The position numbers were made by a program, and so were the translations under genes. From NCBI GenBank assembly GCA_033085395.1, contig JANQBS010000601.1, forward strand, positions 1 through 11,854: DNA of 11,854 nt. Direction: 5' to 3'. The notes below the pieces were generated by a model. It saw only the letters and a program-made list of their open reading frames with translations, had not been told where the DNA came from and made no database searches. This DNA is from Xanthoparmelia taractica (taxonomy: Eukaryota; Ascomycota; Lecanoromycetes; Lecanorales; Parmeliaceae). Each line of letters opens with the position of its first letter. Position 1 is the first letter of the stretch. Positions 8,220-11,854 of the stretch are shown here, one piece after another.

Positions 8220-10515
8220 ATGAACGACTTCAATTATAAGGTGCGGCCATCTTCACGCGCAGACCTAAAGGATGTCTTCCGTATCTTCCTGTCGCCAGCA
8301 CAGCTTCTACTACACGACTTTCATGCTGGCGATGCTTGCCACATAGAGACCCTTCAAGGGTCAATCCGACCAGCTGTTGTCTGGCCCGCGACTGAAAAGA
8401 TAAAGGACGATGTTGTGCAGACCTCCAAGACTCTTCAAGTTCTCTACGGCTTGAAGCTAGATAGTCGGATCTCAATTCGCCGTGACGACCATGTAATAAC
8501 AAATGCAACTGAAGTTACTTTACGCGAGTTTTCTCAGAGTGAATCAAAATCAGCTCTACCAAACCTTGACAAGGACGAACGTTCTCATTGGGCGTGGCGA
8601 CTCAAGCATTACTTGTGCAAGGCAGAGATACTGGCTCCAGGTATGACCTTTGACAGCGTGGAAGCCAACGGTGAAAAAAGATCATACCAGATACAAAGAA
8701 TCAACTCGTCAACGGATCCAATACTCTATCGTGCAAACCCGAGTTGTACGGTTTATTTGAAGGGTGGCGAATCTGATGACGACTCGGTTAGAGCCCATGG
8801 CTTTGAAGATGGTAAAAGCTACCTTGTTGTTCCTAGCCAAGGAATTGGCGGCTTAGACTGGCAGATCGGGCAATTGAACAACGAAGTTGTTGCGTACAGT
8901 ATATCTCACAAAACCAACGAAAAGATGCCCCGCTTCTATCAATCATGTCAAGGTGGTATTCTTCTTCATGGCGCTCATGGTACCGGTAAAAGTATGCTTC
9001 TCCGCAAGATCTGTGAGGCTGGTTGGCGAAGGGTGTTCGATATCGAGAATGCAGTCCGCAGTCATCGACTTGGCGAAAATGAGACAGCTATTCACAAACT
9101 GTTTTCTGATGCTCTGGGCTGTCAGCCCAGTGTTGTCATTATCGATAACCTTGAATGCATTGCTGCTAAGCAAAATCCAACGGACCATGCGCGATCTGTA
9201 AACCTTGGGCAGATTCTGTCTCGGCAGCTTGACCGACTTGATCGGACGCAGACACTAGCTGTTGGAGCCACTCGCAGTCTCACAGAGATTGATCAAAATC
9301 TTAGACGTGCAGGACGGCTCGAGTTGGAGATCGAGGTACCAATCCCAGACTCAAAGTCGCGGGCAGAAATACTGAAGGTCTTGTGTGATTTGCCGAAAGA
9401 CGAAGCTCATTCGACCTTGGAAAGGATAGCTGCACGTACCCACGGATTTGTAGGAGCAGACCTTGACAAGTTGTTACGCCGAGCAGTGAAGACAGCAAAA
9501 GCTCAAGATAGAGCAGTTGGGTCAAGAAATGGAGACTCTTTTTATCGTCCAGCCGAGCCAAAAGCATTGCTTCAAAGTATGGAGGACGCGTTCAGCAGCG
9601 CCTTGCGAGAAACAAGGCCTACGGCCATGCAAGAAATATTCGTAGAGGCCCCGGATATTAGATGGAGTGATATTGGAGGGCAACGCGAGGTGAAGAGGCG
9701 CCTTGAACAGGCAGTGGTGTGGCCCTTCAAGGTAGACCCATTGTTGCACACTTGAATCCTCCCAGTAACAGTTGCTAACGATCTCGTAGTATCCGGATGA
9801 AGTGAAGCAATTCGGACTCAAACCAAAAAAGGGCCTCCTCTTGTATGGACCACCTGGGTGTTCCAAAACCATGACCGCCAGGGCAGCTGCGACCGAATCG
9901 GGGCTGAATTTCATAGCAGTCAGAGGCGCCGAACTGTTGAGCATGTACGTTGGAGAGTCTGAGCGTGCAGTGCGCGAAGTCTTTGGCAAAGCTCGTGCTG
10001 CTAGTCCTAGCATCATTTTTTTCGACGAAGTCGATGCCGTGGGAGCTGCTAGGGACAACGGTCAACAAGGAAGTATCCACACAGTGACTACGCTGCTGAA
10101 CGAGCTTGACGGTTTTGAGGAACTCAAAGACGTATTTGTCCTTGCAGCAACCAACAAACCACAAGTCCTCGATCCAGCACTCATTCGTGCCGGTAGGCTT
10201 TCGGAAACGCTGTATGTCGGACTACCAGACTTGGAGGCGAGGCGAGACATTCTTCAGATGCAGATGCGTCCCATGAACCTCTCCAATGATGTCGAGGTAA
10301 CGGCCTTGTCAGAAGTGACCGAAGGCTTTTCTGGCGCGGAGATAGTAAACATCTGCGAGCAGGCTAGCTACGCGGCTTTTGAGGAGCAGATACAATCGGG
10401 AGAAAAGGGTCAAATCAGTCAGAAGAACTTTAGTGCGGCTTTGGCTAAAGTAGAGCGATCTGTCACTCCGGAAATGATAAGGAACTACGAGGCATGGGGA
10501 GCAGGGAGGCATTGA
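8220..10515 (+). CDS. AFG2: AFG2/Drg1-type double AAA+ ATPase with a degenerate first ATPase domain
   Basis: Exon 1 is 8220-9731, the intron is 9732-9789 (58 nt, GCTAAC branch site, TAG acceptor) and exon 2 is 9790-10515; the product is 745 residues. Residues 18-90 look like the double-psi N-domain (SPAQLL, WPATEKIKDDVVQTSK). D1: Walker A GAHGTGKS (251-258), Walker B VVIIDN (305-310). D2: Walker A GPPGCSKT (524-531), Walker B IIFFDE (579-584), sensor-1 Asn 626, arginine fingers 637 and 640, pore loop MYVG (556-559). The GCSKT Walker A and the WPFK-YPDEV junction are typical of the Afg2/SPATA5 family. In yeast this protein strips Rlp24 from exported pre-60S particles. In D1 the catalytic Glu is Asn 310, the sensor-1 Asn is Arg 352 and the second arginine finger is Leu 369, so D1 may bind but not hydrolyse ATP. 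It is either the cell's Afg2 in a diverged form or a second copy; the window cannot say which. Confidence 0.88.
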
Positions 10516-10904
10516 GATGACCACATCTGAACAAGAATCCGCAGAAGGTCTTCAACGACATTGTGCGGTAATCTCCTGTGTTCAAGTTTCAGGCACCAAG
10601 CGCACGCTCAATAATATCTAGGATTTATTAAAAGCCTATCTCGACATTGCATTTTCACATCTCTAACACGTAAGCTAGGCGTAAATCCATGTCCGCATAA
10701 TTTTCCTCACATGTTTCGCTCAGCTGGACCTTTGCGCGCCAGGCTCTCCAAGTGATAGACGAAAAAGGGCATTCGAGTAAGCATGCAGAGGCTACTTTAA
10801 CCTTACGGTACGCCAAGCATTGAGCCGCTAAATGCGGAGGTCCGCACCAAAAGTCCTGAAATGCCAAGCCCTTGGCATTCTTGATAGGGCTGACAGTCAA
10901 AATT
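10516..10904. other. 3' flank of the AFG2-like gene; no convincing gene
   Basis: This has ordinary base composition up to the second RIP block. It should contain the 3' untranslated region of the ATPase gene; an A/T-rich stretch at about 10605-10632 is a possible 3' end region. An 81-codon minus-strand frame (10655-10900) matches nothing I recognise and has no splice or family support, so I do not call it a gene. Two small palindromes sit at 10833-10879. Confidence 0.4.
10833..10879. repeat. Two adjacent perfect short palindromes
   Basis: TGCGGA-GG-TCCGCA (10833-10846) is followed 13 bases later by AATGCCAAG-CC-CTTGGCATT (10860-10879). Each has perfect arms (6 and 9 bp) and a two-base centre. 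They lie just before the switch to RIP-type DNA. They could be paired protein-binding sites, a transcript-end structure or transposon debris; nothing decides between these. Confidence 0.5.
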
Positions 10905-10922
10905 CTTTAATATCTTTATTTT

Positions 10923-11075
10923 TCAGCTATGATTCTTCATGTAGCTACGAATATACTCATTGGCCCGCTTAGTTGAATTATACGATCGTACGTCACCTCT
11001 CTTGCGACCCTCTCGATACTCGTTATCTTCTTTTAAACGAATTATCTTCGCAATATATCTCGATATACGCTTAAT
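10923..11075 (-). pseudogene. C-terminal relic of a possible repeat-borne protein
   Basis: On the minus strand a 50-codon stretch ends in TGA at 10925-10923. It has a very basic, protein-like composition (residues such as REGRKRGDVRSYNSTKRANE). Upstream the same frame continues to about 11780 but is cut by some twenty TAA/TAG codons, all of which could be RIP-altered CAA/CAG. Because TpG is absent from this DNA and TAA is common, the lack of TGA and the stop number are not proof of coding. I do not recognise the family; a transposon protein is likely from the setting only. Confidence 0.3.
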
Positions 11076-11779
11076 TTAAGCCTGGATTCTCTTTTAAGAA
11101 AGATTCTTTTAATATTTAATTTAAGCTCGTTTCGTCTTAATTTAAGTTCTAAATATATCTTTTATAATAATTTCTCGCTTTATTTAAAGTTAATAAGATT
11201 TAATTATATTAAGATTTAATAAATTTCTATATTAGAGTAAATATATAATTTCTAAAACTTAAAAATATATATCGAGATTCTATTCTTTATTATAATAGTT
11301 TTGAAATAATTCTTTTTATACTTTATAGCGAACTTAAAAAGCTTAGAAATAAGTATTTATCTTTAATAGCGATATTAATTAATTAATTTCCCTCTTTTTT
11401 CTTAAAATAGTAATCTTTTTATTCTTAATATTAAATCTTTATTTAAACTTCTTTTTAAAAAGATTTCGAAATTCTATATAATATAAATTCGTTATTAATC
11501 TCTATTTCTTCTTAATCTTTAATTTTAACTCTTTATTTATCTTAATTAAATTTATCTTATAATATCTCTTTTCGACTATAATTTCTCTAATTTAAATATA
11601 AAATAACTTTTTTTTATTATATAAGAAATAATCTTAAAAGATAAACTTTATAATCTTTTTAGATTAACGTCGAATAATAAACTTAATATAAATCTTATTA
11701 AGTTAACGCTATTAACGTATACGTTCTCGTCTCGAGTTTAAGATAATACTAATTTTATTACTTTAAATTACGTTCTTCT

Positions 11780-11854
11780 TACGGGTCGGAAAGGTGTGGT
11801 ATCTGTTGAACATAGTCGTTTTTAACTTTTTTTTAACTTTTTTTAAAAAATTAT
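11780..11854 (+). mobile_element. 5' part of the same short inverted-repeat element, truncated by the window end
   Basis: TA (11780-11781) is followed by the 21-base terminus CGGGTCGGAAAGGTGTGGTA... (11782-11802), the reverse complement of 204-224 with one C/T difference. After a short unique part comes a T-tract repeat (TTTTTAAC units, 11819-11844). The last 25 bases equal window positions 1-25 except for one C/T change, in the same orientation. The element runs off the end, so length and target duplication cannot be seen. Low RIP damage in 11782-11818 compared with its neighbour suggests that its internal end is younger or under-mutated. Confidence 0.5.

Larger units (their letters stand above)
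10905..11854. repeat. RIP-degraded AT-rich repeat block, right flank
   Basis: The same signature as the left flank returns here. Between about 11295 and 11790 I find no CpA or TpG. CpG dinucleotides remain, for example near 11574, 11669 and 11731. The first 150 bases (10905-11060) are only mildly changed, so either the mutation front fades at this edge or a younger repeat lies there. A possible coding relic is at 10923-11075 and an inverted-repeat element end is at 11780-11854. No intact gene. Confidence 0.85.

Noticed and set aside
8230..8508. Minus-strand open frame inside the ATPase N-domain
   Set aside because: It overlaps the well-supported N-domain coding sequence and shows no motif of its own.
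1209..10515. A biosynthetic gene cluster suggested by the ABC transporter
   Set aside because: No synthase, oxidase or regulator is present, and the neighbours look like unrelated cellular genes.
10655..10900. 81-codon minus-strand open frame in the 3' spacer
   Set aside because: No recognisable family, no splice partner and an overlap with palindromes; an open frame of this size is expected by chance.
10923..11780. Full-length relic gene of about 285 codons on the minus strand
   Set aside because: Around twenty in-frame stops is about what random DNA of this composition gives, and the absence of TGA follows from TpG loss; only the last 50 codons are worth listing.

Overview
The window looks like nuclear DNA of a filamentous ascomycete (Pezizomycotina; a dothideomycete-like genome is possible but not shown). 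Three things support this. The genes are split by short introns of about 45-65 nt with GT...CTAAC/CTGAC-like...AG signals. The two ends are extremely AT-rich, with almost no CpA or TpG while CpG is kept, which is the mark of repeat-induced point mutation (RIP). The encoded families are fungal.

Layout: positions 1 to about 958 are a RIP-ruined repeat block. A normal-composition gene island follows (about 960-10900). A second RIP-ruined block runs from about 10905 to the end. The island holds three genes. (1) Minus strand, 1209-6186: a full-length ABCC/MRP-type ABC transporter with TMD0, TMD1, NBD1, TMD2 and NBD2, in eight exons. (2) Minus strand, 6474-7695: a two-exon protein of unknown function with a mitochondrial-type N-terminus. 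(3) Plus strand, 8220-10515: an AFG2/Drg1-type double AAA+ ATPase in two exons, whose first ATPase ring has lost several catalytic residues. Genes 2 and 3 are divergent and share a 524-bp promoter region. Genes 1 and 2 are in tandem, 287 bp apart.

The three genes share no obvious pathway: membrane export, a mitochondrial protein, and ribosome-biogenesis-type remodelling. The island reads as a small housekeeping/accessory segment caught between two decayed transposon blocks rather than as a metabolic cluster.

The two window ends appear to lie inside two same-orientation copies of one short TA-flanked inverted-repeat element: the 3' end of one copy at 1-226 and the 5' end of another at 11780-11854, sharing 24 of 25 bases. 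This suggests the window is a whole contig that was cut where the repeat could not be resolved. No tRNA, rRNA or CRISPR array was seen, and no prokaryote-type feature.
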